A stretch of DNA of 64,000 nt, taken from NCBI GenBank assembly GCA_038363925.1, contig JAQQWL010000002.1, positions 1,364,001 through 1,428,000 of the forward strand. The letters run 5' to 3'. A program made the position numbers and the translations under genes. The notes under the pieces were generated by a model. It was given only the letters and a program-made list of their open reading frames with translations. It did not search any database and was not told the DNA's origin. This document shows positions 45,993-57,200 of the stretch, piece after piece. Numbering within the stretch: the first letter of the stretch is position 1; each line of letters opens with the position of its first letter. This DNA comes from Apiospora phragmitis. Lineage: Eukaryota; Ascomycota; Sordariomycetes; Amphisphaeriales; Apiosporaceae.

Positions 45993-47891
45993 ACAACAAC
46001 AGCAGCAGCAGTATCAGAACTCTCGACTGAGACCTCGAGCATCCACTGGGATCGCATACGGACTCGGTAATGGCTACAGTGTGCACGAGTCCGTGCCTGA
46101 AGAATCGGATTACGCCATAGACGAGCTTGATGAGTCTCAAGAAAATGCGGAGGCGGCATCCAAGCGAGCCCTGGGCCGGCGTATGAGCGAATACGGAGCC
46201 AACGCCTACAACAACCGATCCCCTCTGTATCCGGTCGAAAACAGGAAACTTGAGAATGTGAAGAAGGCGTTCTGGCAGAGCTCCCTTGGATTCGGTGGAC
46301 TGGGTGATATCCCGCAGAGTCGTCGACACTCGTTCGCTGATATGCCAACACGCCAAGGGTCAATCAGTTCTATCGGGGAAGCAGCATCACAGTACGAGGC
46401 AACGTCGCCAGATGCAGCACACGCACATGAAATGGGTGGTTACCATGACGGGACGGCTTATAATACTGCTGGTCCTGGTAAGTCACCGTTGAATTACGTT
46501 AACTCTGCGATTGATCATCGTCTAAGAGGCTCAACAGCGTCCTATTTCACTGGCGGTTCTCATGTTCCTGGAGCCCACCAGGCCATCGCATCTTCGGCCT
46601 ATGGGAATCCCTACGGCTCTCCATATGGCATGTCTCCCGCCTATGGAAACAGACCCCCTTCGCCTCATCGGGGCATGTATGGCATGAGCCAGCCACGACA
46701 CAATCAACTCCTCTATATTGTTTTGTTCAAGTGCTCCCGAGCAGACGTCTTCTACATCCAGGAGGGCACTGGGTTGACCGTGAAACCTGGTGACCTAGTC
46801 ATCGTTGAGGCCGACCGAGGCACTGACTTGGGTACTGTTGATCGAAGTGAGGTTGACTGGCAGACGGCCAAGGAACTTAAGGAACATTACGCGGAGGAGC
46901 ACTACAAGTGGCTGATGATGTACTCCCAGAACGCCGCTGCTGCCCAAGAGGGAACTGGTGCAGGCCTGATGGCAGCTTCGAACGGAATGCAAGGAAGCGC
47001 CATAGGCGGCATGGGCCCGCCAAGCCAGCATCATCTCCAAGAGCCCAGTGCCGGGGAACTCAAGCCAAAGCTCATCAAGCGTCTTGCACAGAGCCACGAG
47101 ATCCACAACCTTCGGGAAAAGGAAGGCAATGAAGCCAAGGCCAAAAGAGTATGTATGCAGAAGGTCAAAGAGCATGGGCTTAACATGGAGATCTTGGATG
47201 CGGAGTTCCAAATGTGAGTTCCCACCTCTCATGTCACAGTTGTTGCCCATCTTTTCTAACTTGCAGCAGGGACTGGAAAAAATTGACATTCTATTACTTT
47301 GCGGATGCTTACATCAATTTCAACTCCCTCGTCACGGACTTGTTCAAAATCTACAAGACACGGATCTGGATGTCAGCCATCAACCCAGCGTCATTCGCAA
47401 GTCCCACGCTTGGCCTTCAAGCACCCAGCGGTATTGGTCCCGGCGCCGTTGGCTTAGGCCGAGCAGGCGCTGGCAATGGGAATGCCTCATCAAACGCCGA
47501 CCGTCGACCGAATCAGCAGCAAGAGCAGCAGGCCCCATACGCAGGTGGCAATCCCGCCAGTCGGTCCTTCCCACCCGCATTCAGTCAACCGTTCGCCTCG
47601 GATCGTGGGATTGCGGCCAATAACGCCTATCCGCCATCTGCATACCCATACTCCGCGTATGGTGCTTTCGGCACGGGCAGGACTGGCGCTGCCGGTTATG
47701 TTGGTGGCATGATGCCCAGCATTGATGCTTATGCCAGCGGGTTTCCCCTAACCACGGATTATCAGACAATGCAGGGCCGGTTCCCCAGTCCGCATGGTAC
47801 CCCTTCAGCTCAGGATTCCAAGACCCCCTCGTCTGGCCCCCAGAACGAATGGCTTGGTGCTTTCCAGAGCTTGTCCTTGAACTCCCGCTAG
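44968..47891 (+). CDS. Large polyQ protein with PSP1 C-terminal domain
   Basis: Exon 1 is 44968-47213 and exon 2 is 47267-47891 (956 aa). The intron is AT|GTGAGT ... TTGCAG|C, restoring QIRDWKKLTFYYFADAYINF. The N-terminal 550 residues are low-complexity and Ser/Pro/Gln-rich with an uninterrupted 41-Gln tract (45889-46011, mixed CAG/CAA). The conserved PSP1 domain starts near residue 585 (LLYIVLFKCSRADVFYIQEG, VKPGDLVIVEADRGTDLGTV). It resumes with LKPKLIKRLAQSHEIHNLRE, KAKRVCMQKVKEHGLNMEIL and, across the intron, FNSLVTDLFKIYKTRIWMSA. PSP1-type proteins include yeast Psp1 (suppressor of DNA polymerase alpha defects) and trypanosomatid mRNA-binding factors; a post-transcriptional role is inferred. 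The C-terminus is again Gly/Ala/Pro-rich. Confidence 0.9.
45889..46011 (+). repeat. CAG/CAA tract encoding 41 glutamines
   Basis: Mixed CAG and CAA codons without interruption, inside the PSP1-domain gene. Codon mixing suggests selection for the amino acid and limits slippage. Confidence 0.95.
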
Positions 47892-49264
47892 TCATTTTCG
47901 TTGACGGTTTCTCGTTTATACATACACAACGGCGTTGCAGCACATGGCTGGCGACACGAATATTCGCTCCAGATTCAGAAAGAACATGAGCATGTCGATA
48001 TTGCTTGCAGAACCGGCCATAACGATGGCTTGGCTTGTTCTCACGAGCCTTTGAAAAATACTCTTTTTTCGTTTTTGTTTTTTTGTTTTGCAGTTCCCTC
48101 GGATTCAGAAAGGATTCCGAAACGGCAGCGATGATTTCGGTAGCTACACGACGTCAACGACAAATGGCATAAGACGGTTCATCCAAAAATTCATTTGCAG
48201 CGCAGGGAAAGGAATAGACAGAGCGGCTTTTGCACGAGCACGGATGTAATTGTTTCATCTCGAGGAGGGGCAAGGAAGAAGAGGAGGAGGAGAAGGAGGA
48301 TGTTTGTTTCCACATTCCTTGGCTTGGGTACCGGAGGTTGATTTTCAGCATTGTACGATCAAAGTTTCTATTCATTCGTTCTCTATTTTGGTGGTGCCGG
48401 TAGGTTGGTGGTATCTGCCCCTTCGTCCGTCTGAGGCATCCGTCTGAGGAGTGGCCCCCATTTTGCACTATGGATTTTGTTCTTCTTCTTTTTCCTTTTC
48501 AAGGAGTCTACCAAGAGGGAGGGAATCAGATAGTGAAAAGTTGATGACATGGGTCGACCAGTGGTTTCTCTGGGGGAATCTGAATAATCAAAGCTTTTTT
48601 CTACAAGAATGTCGTTTCGTTTCGTCTTGATGCCATCGATACATATAGTGAGATACAAAATTGTAGAAAGGTATTGATGGCTAGGAAGTATTGGCTAGGT
48701 ATTCATCATTAAAGCCCATGTATGTGTTCACCGCAACTTGGATCTGATCGAAGTAGTTATCAAATTTGACGACAACACAGGTATCAATCCGCCAGTCTAA
48801 GAGCCCAATTCGCTACTGCTGATCTGCTTAATACACGATGTTCTCCGTTGGCCCAATGAGGAATTGATTAATTACGCCAGGGCCCAAGGTACATGTGTAC
48901 ACTGCAAGCTGAAGTCGGTGGGTAGGGAAGTCGCGAATGAGTGTGCAAGTGCGTTGCCTTTCCAAATGCGTGGCCGTGACTTCCTAATTTACATATTGCA
49001 CTTACCTACTACACTTTGACAGTTTAAGTAAACACGGATGGGTGGGCAGGAAGCAAGCGGCATTTCACAATTGATCTATCCTCCATCTCGTTGAGGTCGA
49101 TTGCAAGGATCCCTCACAAGCACTGCATGGCACAATAGAAGAGAGTTCCATGCTTGTTTTATCCGCATCTTGCCTATCTCCTCTTCAGAGCGTTCTTGAT
49201 ATTCTGCAATACCGACCGGTATTAGATCATCTCATCACGCTAAAACCCGTGCGGCCGATGAACC
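47892..49264. other. Intergenic between two plus-strand genes
   Basis: Left part: 3' UTR of the PSP1-domain gene, with a T-rich stretch at 48063-48091. A GGA/GAA purine tract lies at about 48,260-48,300. Right part: promoter of the 49265 gene. No gene is seen. Confidence 0.45.
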
Positions 49265-50271
49265 ATGCCACCTAAACGAGCAACGAAGAGGAAGTCTGCT
49301 GGGGGTGAGCCCGAAGGTCAGTTTGCCCCCGTCCTCCTCCCTCTTTGGCTACCGTACTGACTGCCATCTTCAGAGAGGGGCAACGAACTCGCAATTTCTC
49401 AGGGTAGTCTCAGCGAACCAAGATCTTCTACCAAGCGCCCCAAAAACGAATTCGGAGCCAAAACGTAAGTGATAGACAGGCAACGGACAAGATGCCACGA
49501 CTGACTTCCTCGCAGCAAGGAGGACAAGGCGAAGGAGGCGGCCGAATGGACAGATTGGTTTAAACGGATTCAGGGGAACGAAAACACGTATTACAGAAGG
49601 GAAGCAAACCGATTATTCACCAACGTTCGGAAGAGCACGAAGAAGAGTCACGAATTTCTCGAGGGACAAGTTGCATCACTGTAAGTGAACCAAACACTTC
49701 CGAGCGAAGGCCCAGTCTGACCTCTTGGATATGTAGCCAACCTGGCGAACCAGAGACCGAGCCGATCCTCGAGAACGCCTACGAGATTGCCGCTTCCCTC
49801 CGACTCGAGGACTCACGGAAGGAGGGAGATGATATCTTCCAGCAAGCTCAGGATGCCCTCGAATCCTGCACTAGTCTGTTGGCATGGCACAAAGCCACCG
49901 AAGAGGCCCTAAAGTCAAAGGCAGTCGACACATCGATTTTGGCAACATGGAAGAAGGACCGGTCAGACGTGAAGGAGCTGCTCGCCAAGGGACGGGAACA
50001 CGGTGGGATGATTACGGCGAACTACCTCGCCCCCGGAACCTTTTCCCCGGCAGGCCTGAACAACGATGAGGCAGGCGAGCATGAGAAGAAGGCAGCGAGT
50101 ATGTTCCAAGGCAGTCAGCAGACAAAGTCCAAGGACTGCTGGGGACCAGCTGCACTTGAACAATTTGAGCACTTCAGAAGCCTCGTAAAGTCCACTCTTG
50201 TGGCAGCTGATGCGGATGGACATGTCGCGGCTGAGCGTGATGGGGTCTCTGATTCACGGAGGATCCAATGA
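49265..50271 (+). CDS. Uncharacterised basic/helical protein, four exons
   Basis: No family recognised. Exons are 49265-49316, 49374-49464, 49516-49680 and 49737-50271 (280 aa); all GT-AG junctions are in phase. The N-terminus is strongly basic (MPPKRATKRKSAGG, then STKRPKNEFG), like a nuclear localisation signal. The remainder is helical, with W-x2-W (EWTDWFKRIQGNENTYY). A long helical stretch follows (YEIAASLRLEDSRKEGDDIF, ALESCTSLLAWHKATEEALK), and near the end is CWGPAALEQFEHFRSLV. No signal peptide or TM is present. It stops 497 bases before the ribosomal-protein gene on the same strand. A chromatin or nuclear role is only a guess from the basic start. Confidence 0.75.
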
Positions 50272-50767
50272 GAAAGAGGGTTTGGCAAGTGAACTGTCTA
50301 TTGGCTATCCCAGGCTACTGAACTGGACTATGTAAATACACTTCAATTAGCAGTAATCAAGAGGCAGGGAGAGCATATCCATGTCCTTCCTACACGGAAG
50401 TGTATGTGCAGTAGTTCTGATGCTGATTACCTAAGTGCTTCGAACCGAGAATATCGTGAAGGTTAAAGGAAAGTGGGGAAGTGCACCCGAGTCGGCTGAT
50501 AAGCCAGGCTAAGCCAATCTGAGCCTAGAGCCTGATTTTTCTCACCCACAACCCAATTTGTGTGCCCCATTGAGAAATTGGTATGCTTTTTCTCGAGAAA
50601 TCCTCCCATCTCTCTTCCCACTTGTGAACAACCCAAAAACGACAAACGACCATCCAATTTTGCAGGCCACAATCTCCAACCTGGTATGTTCCTGACCGAC
50701 ACCTCCATCTCTTGATCAACCATTGCTGGCTGTCATCTGCTGACACGAAAATAACAAAACAGCCAAG
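50272..50767. promoter_or_regulatory. Promoter and 5' leader of the eL15 gene
   Basis: Holds the 3' end of the upstream gene and then the ribosomal-protein promoter. A likely 5' UTR intron spans 50684-50762. No other gene is seen. Confidence 0.45.
50684..50762 (+). other. Probable 5' UTR intron of the eL15 gene
   Basis: Donor GTATGT at 50684, branch-like GCTGAC near 50739, acceptor AACAG ending at 50762, five bases before the ATG. Leader introns are common in fungal ribosomal-protein genes. Inferred from sites only. Confidence 0.45.
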
Positions 50768-51702
50768 ATGGGTGCCCTCAAGTACGTCGAAGAGCTTCAG
50801 AAGAAGAAGCAGTCGGATGTCCTGCGATTCCTCCTCCGAGTCCGCTGCTGGGAAGTATGTTGAAAACCACCCAACCGACCGTTTCTCCAGTACACCTCGC
50901 GACACGGCACACACACGAACAAACATATGCATTCAATGACATTTCGATTGGATGGATCACTGGATGATCATGTGGACGCCTGTGTTGTCCCGCATCTCGC
51001 TGCCCCCGAAGCTGCAAATTTTCATTTGCCTTTTTGTGGGCTGGCCATAGATCGGGACACCTGTGTCTTTGCTATACAGTCGTTGAACATTTGCTGAGAC
51101 TGCATCAATATAGCTCCGTCAGTTGAATGTCATTCACCGCGCTTCCCGCCCTTCGCGCCCCGACAAGGCCCGCCGTCTCGGCTACAAGGCCAAGCAGGGC
51201 TATGTCATCTACCGCGTCCGCGTCCGACGTGGTGGTCGCAAGCGACCCGTGCCCAAGGGTGCCACTTACGGTTCGTCCCAACCATATCGCATTGGTATTC
51301 GTGGTGTGATCTTCGTTGCTGATTCCCTCTACAGGCAAGCCCACCAACCAGGGTGTTAACCAGCTGAAGTACCAGCGCTCCCTGAAGGCCACCGCCGAGG
51401 AGCGTGTCGGCCGCCGATGCGCCAACTTGCGCGTCCTCAACTCCTACTGGATCAACCAGGACTCGACCTACAAGTACTTCGAGATCATCCTGGTCGACCC
51501 CCAGCACAAGGCCATCCGCCAAGATCCCCGCATCAACTGGATCGTCAACCCCGTCCACAAGCACCGCGAGGCTCGTGGTCTCACCGCCACCGGCAAGAAG
51601 TCGCGTGGTCTCAACAAGGGCCACCGCTACAACAAGACCAAGGCTGGCCGCAGAAAGACCTGGAAGCGCCACAACACCCTGTCTCTCTGGCGATACCGTT
51701 AA
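50768..51702 (+). CDS. rpl15: 60S ribosomal protein eL15 (L15)
   Basis: Structural protein of the large ribosomal subunit. Exons are 50768-50854, 51114-51270 and 51335-51702 (203 aa, one residue shorter than yeast). The first intron (GTATGT ... ATATAG) joins [10 protein letters not shown] to [19 protein letters not shown]. The second splits [20 protein letters not shown]. The sequence is typical throughout: [83 protein letters not shown]. It is codon-biased, as expected for a highly expressed gene, with strong C-ending codons in exon 3. Confidence 0.98.
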
Positions 51703-54293
51703 ACGCCTCGTCACTCCTGGTGAAAGGGGGGCGATTGATCTGGGCATCCTTGTTTTGCGATGGAACGTGGTTATGCTTCATGGAACGGTTCATTGGGCAT
51801 ACAACGGGCTGGGGAAAAGCTCGGCTGGTCTAAATCAGGTAGCTGAGAATGACGAAAAGCATTTGATCAGCAGCACCAAAAATGGGTTTTCTACATGGCG
51901 TATTGTGACGATGATAATGAGATTCTAAAAATCCCCAAGTAGCCGCTACTTCTCTTCGTTTCCCATGTGAGCTTCTATTGTCTTGTTCGATTGATACGCA
52001 CCTTCATGTGGAAGTCTTCTTGGGTTTCTCTATCATGCGTAGTACTGTTGTGTGCATCATTCGCTAATACACTCTGAATCCATGTCGTTTTCTATCCTCG
52101 TTCTCAGACATGATGGCTCTGCCGCAACGTATAGGGCTTGTGAGTGATACCGAAGCTACCGAAACAACCTTCTTTCCTTTTACTATGCTTGTATACAACA
52201 ATGATACGTGGGCTTGCTGGTTGACTCGGCCTCTTGCAGACTCGCATCTTCTTCGCATAGTGGCGTCTACCTCGTGTACCTCCGAGCAGTGACTTTTCGC
52301 TCGTCCCCATAAAGATGGAGATGAACTCGAAGCTGGCGTTTTCTGGGAACACGGGCTGCATTTGGAGGTATTAGCTTTTTCTCCCCCTTCCCCCCTTACC
52401 AGAGCCACCTCGGCCCCTGTGGTGGTGTCTTCTAGCCACTCTTTACTTACTGCCTTCGCCCTTTCCATCCCGGGATAGAGTCTACGTTTATCGGGAAAGA
52501 TGGAAAATAAACAGGCTAACCTAGCATCTTTTCTATGTTGTGTTCGTATCGTATCATTCCTATTGAAGCGTAGAGAGAGGCCAGGGCAGGGACAGGGGCG
52601 CGGGCAGGTTTTCCTTATGATTAAAGGATATCGATAGCATCATCCCCAGGTTTAGGTACTTTAGGCAAGCAGCCGTGGAGGATGAGTAGCGATCTCCTAT
52701 CCAAGTGTTCAGGACAGCCTCAGTATGTACAAACACCGAAGTAAGTACACCGAAGAGAGAAATGGCGTACCGACTAAGTACTTACGCATGCAAGCATTCA
52801 TCACTCAGCAGTGAAGACTGCAGCCATCGATCAATTTTGCTAGTGTGCCATGGACATATGTAGTGAGAGAAGGTTGGTTCACTACCGCCCTTCCACCTAT
52901 TATTCTGTATACATGTGTGGAGGGGCTCTGGAGCCCGTGACCACGTGCCTGATCGTTGATGTGAATTGTTGCTCGATGTTGTAGTGCTTACCAGCAGTGT
53001 TGGGTCTTTTCTTCTCCATCTAGTATTCAAGTAATGCCCCCCTACAGACTTACGACGTGGTTTATATGCATTCATTAGATATCACAGAAACAGGTTGAAT
53101 CAAAGCTGTGTGTCACAAGCCTTTATTAGGGCAATCTATCTGCAAAAGTACACGCAATATGGCATCTTTTTCTGAATGCTCAAGATCATTTTGCCCAATT
53201 TGATGTGCACATTCCTCATCGGGAGTCACAACCAAATGCTCCCATTCGTTCCGTGAATTCATGGTGCAGGTCGTCACCGGAGAAGAAAAGAAAGGGAAGG
53301 ATCGCGACCCTAGTTTCCGTAGTGAACAACAAGAGAGAATATATCTTGGGGATATGTTATCGCTTTCTGCCTCCCCGAAAAGTTTCTGCGCATTTCCCTT
53401 GTGTATCCCGTTGTCTGAGAGCTAACGAGAGCTCAGCCAGGTGTTTGTTTGACAAGGATCCTCCCGGGGTTGTGTCTATCCAGTATCTCTCATTCCTCGA
53501 ATGCCATGAGGATACTGTAGGTTGAGGGTGTAAACATGGGGGATAAGGTGCTTGCTTGTTGAGAATCGCTGATGGCCGAAGTTCCGGAGAGCGTACTGAC
53601 GCCACCCAGAAATGAAGAAGAGAAGAAGCGCAATGAATCTCCCTCGCCTGCCCATAAAGCTGTCGGCGGCAGCTGGCATAACAGTGGCAAGCTACCACAA
53701 TGATTGCCGTCGAATCCTTGTCGTAGTGAACTATCGTGATGACGTTCATGAGCACGTCGAGTCTCGGAGATCATCGCAATGCCAAGTACATCCGAACCAG
53801 AAAAGACAATGTAAGAAAAAGAAAAAGATGCTAGGAAAATCTATGCTGGGCGTGTTGTCGCCCGCGATCCTGATACACGGATACAGGCCTTGAGATATCT
53901 GGGTATGGATGCTGATATCGTTCTTGGTTACCCCAAGTCACGAACGTTCCTCATCCAAGACCGGCAGAAATCCAAGGAATGATAAATTTGGCGTCAACGA
54001 GCGTGTAGTGTACAGAGCAGCCCAGGGAACGGTGGGTGCTAGTGAAATGCTCGTCAACTACGTCAAGCGTCGAGATAGAGTCGAATGCCAGGTTAAGTTC
54101 GGGTGTCGTCTGGAGAAGAACAACAAGGAAAAGTCGTCAGATTCGTAGAAGACATTTCGTTCGTGTCTCGCCTAAGCCAAATAGAAAACGCAAGGACAGC
54201 CGGGAAGAGCCGTCCGGATACATGCCGCCCCCATTCGTCCCTCGCACCATACCATTACAAGCTGGGTGGCGGCAATTCGCAAAAGAAAAGACC
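51703..54293. other. 2.6-kb convergent spacer
   Basis: Between the eL15 3' end and the PUF gene 3' end. It presumably contains both 3' UTRs, that of the PUF mRNA probably extending from 54293 toward 53,900. Short open stretches around 52,064-53,893 show no domain or splice continuation. Confidence 0.45.
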
Positions 54294-57200
54294 TCAGAAG
54301 AAGTGACCATCGCCGTTACCAGGTTGCATGGGAGCGCCTGGATGGGTAAAGCCCTGGTTCAGCCGAGGAGGCTGAGGGGGAGGCACCGTGATGGTGCTGC
54401 TCGCAGGGTAACCAGCCTGGCCCCGAGCACCATTCATACCGTTGGAGTAACCCCCGGAAGGCATAGTGCTGTTACCCATGATACGGGCAGCGCGAAGCGA
54501 GATCTGACCACAGGTCTGGTCGGCAGGCGTGTTCTGGCCGCTGCTTGGGTTCGATGCGCTGCGGGCATCATGGGCCTGGATCTTGGCCTGCAGGCGGCGG
54601 CCGTAGGGCGTAGATCGAATACCAGGCAGAATAGGACGGATCGACTCGACAAGCTGGTGCTTCATTTGAGGAGTGGCATGTTCAAGGGCAGTCTGTACCA
54701 CGTAATTGCCATAGGAATCCCGCAACATCTTCTCCATCTCTCCCGGGTTCAGCATCTCCGAGCACATATTGTCCCGCGAAGGCTCCGATGCGCAGCGCAG
54801 GCATTTCTCGATGACATTAGAGCTGAACTTGTGTCGGGAAAGCATGCCAATCTTAGTACCGAACTGACGGGCAAGGGGCTCGGTGAAAGCTGGCTCGTTG
54901 AGGTCGATGATATACTGAACCACGTAGTTACCGAACGGATCTTGTACGAGGCGGAGGGCATTGTCGGTGATGCGTGCGATGAGCCAACTCTTCTGGTCGC
55001 CAGAAGCATGATCGATGCAGCGCTGAAGAACGCAGCAGCCATGACGGTGAGTGCCAACATCGATGCAATGGTTGCCAACAGCATCAAAAATGAACTGGGC
55101 ATCTTCCGCAGAGAGCTTGTTAAGACACTTCTGAATCACATGGTTACCGTTCAGGTCTTGGATGAGGTCAACAACCTGGTAGCGAAGAGCATTGACAATG
55201 ATCTGCACATGCTCAGGGATCGAGACAAACTCGATCATCTTCTGAAGAGCTCGAGTTCCGTGCTGGTTCAGGGCAATGCGAACCATCTGTGCAGATGCAT
55301 TCTGGATGAGGGTAGTGCGCTCATCATCAGTGCAGTACTCCAAGAGTTTCTGGCAGAGATAGTTGCCGAAAGGGTCCATCATCAGCTCGGTGACATGAGG
55401 ACTGGTCTCCCGCCAGATCTGGCGGATCTCAGTCGGGTTCCGGTTCTCCAGCTGCTTCTGAAGGAAGCGGCAGCCATGCTGATCTTTGCACAAAGTGAAG
55501 ATATCACCGACGAGGTCATCGAGCGTCAGGTTGTTGAAGCGGGACATGGCTGTAAATTGTTAGTTGAGTAGATTCAAAAAGGACAGATGAGGTACTTGCC
55601 TTCAGTGTCCACAGCACGACGCTGATTAATGACACGCTGTTGCGAGTCACGAGTGTTGGCAGGACCAGGCTGGTACATAGGAGCATAGCCAGTATACGCC
55701 TGGGCCGGGTATCCGTTCATATTCATGTTGTTCATGCCCATCGTGAGCATGTTCATGTTGTAGCCAGGACCATTGGGGCCGTTGGGGCCGTTGGGGCCAT
55801 GGGGACCATGAGGACCGTTGGAACCATGGGGACCGTTGGAACCATGGGGACCGTTGGAACCATGGGGACCGTTATGGCCGTTGGGACCATTAGGGCTGGT
55901 GGGGTTGTATCCGCCTGGGAAGAACGAAGGATAAGAGCTCATAGAAGAACCCGGAGAAGAGACAGGACCAGCTGATGGGGTTGCCTGCATTTGGGCCTGA
56001 GTTGCAGGAGGTCCAAACGATGGTGCATTGGCATGAAGAGCCGATCCAATCGACGGGAAGGTAGCAGACTGAGTGACCGCAATGTGACCACTGTCGCCAG
56101 AAAGCTCACGACTGTGGCGTTTGTTGTAAGCAGCGCTCGCTGGGATGCGGCCGATACTGATATTGTGGTTGTGGTAATGCTGCTGAGCATGTGCGTTGTT
56201 ACTATTAAATCCAGGCGTAACCGCAGATGACGGGTTCTTGACAGTAGGGATATTGTTTGCAGAAAACGAGGTTTGCAGTTTGGGAGGCGTAGTCAGAACC
56301 TGTGCTGCGGGAGGCGACATGAGAGGGGCGGCAGAAGAAGCCGTGGCCTCAGCGACAGCGTCTTTGTAGTAGCCCATATCCATGTTGTTGTGGTTCTTCA
56401 GATCAAGCGAATGGCGGAAACCAGACCGAGCACCAATGCTCTTAGCATCAGAAGCCTCTCCGCCCTGACCATTATCAGTGGGATTCATCTGGGAGGAGTT
56501 GAGCTGTGACAAGCTCTGCTGGTGTCGGTGCGTAGAAGGCATCTTGTTCCAACCGTTGGCGGACTCAAGTGCAGAGAGATCGACAGCAACAGAAGAGGCC
56601 GAAAGCTGTGTGTAGTGACAATTAGTCAGTGGAAATGGGCAGATGGAAGGGAGAGTAGATAATGTTGCAAATCGCAAGTCCCAAAATGGCTTTTGCAAAT
56701 TTTGTGCCAGAGAGGCCAACTATGTTGAGAATGAAGTAAGGCAGCGGAGGGATTTGGATGCGAGTGAGGAGCTGATTGTTTTTCTTCTGGCTTATTGGGA
56801 ATTTGGGAAAAGAGGAGACGAAGATGTTGGTTTGGTGTAGTGAACAAAGCATTGTCCCCCAGCACACAATCAACAAACGCGCTATTCACAGCGCGTCCAA
56901 AGCCTCAACTCAGGCGGGGGAGCGTCGAACACAATGAGAAAATAGGCAACTACACATTTGAGGCACATGGTACTTACTCGGTTGGGGTTTGGCTTCTGTG
57001 TGTACAGCTTCGGGAAGCCGTTGTCGCCAGTATCGACAGCTGTGTAAGTAGGCTCCATTCCGGAATCGTCGTCTCGGAAGAGAAAGCCTGCGGCGTTGGT
57101 TTGGTCGATGTTGTCGTAGAGATTACCTCTTCTCGTAACAGGCATTGAGTACCGGTTGAGCCTGTCCATGACGGTCAGCAAAAGGAAACAAGCAGTGATA

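Noticed and set aside
45811..46356. Minus-strand frame with a poly-Leu run
   Set aside because: Antisense of the CAG/CAA polyQ tract in the PSP1-domain gene.
54036..55571. 511-codon open frame on the plus strand
   Set aside because: Exact antisense shadow of the eight-repeat PUF domain, whose minus-strand reading is unmistakable.
55767..55905. Regularly spaced repeats resembling a CRISPR array
   Set aside because: In-frame coding minisatellite of a eukaryotic gene; no spacers.
57169..57169. Separate gene starting at ATG 57169
   Set aside because: The acceptor eight bases downstream joins the upstream exons in exact phase (STNA-LNRYSMP), so a single PUF gene is preferred, though not proven.
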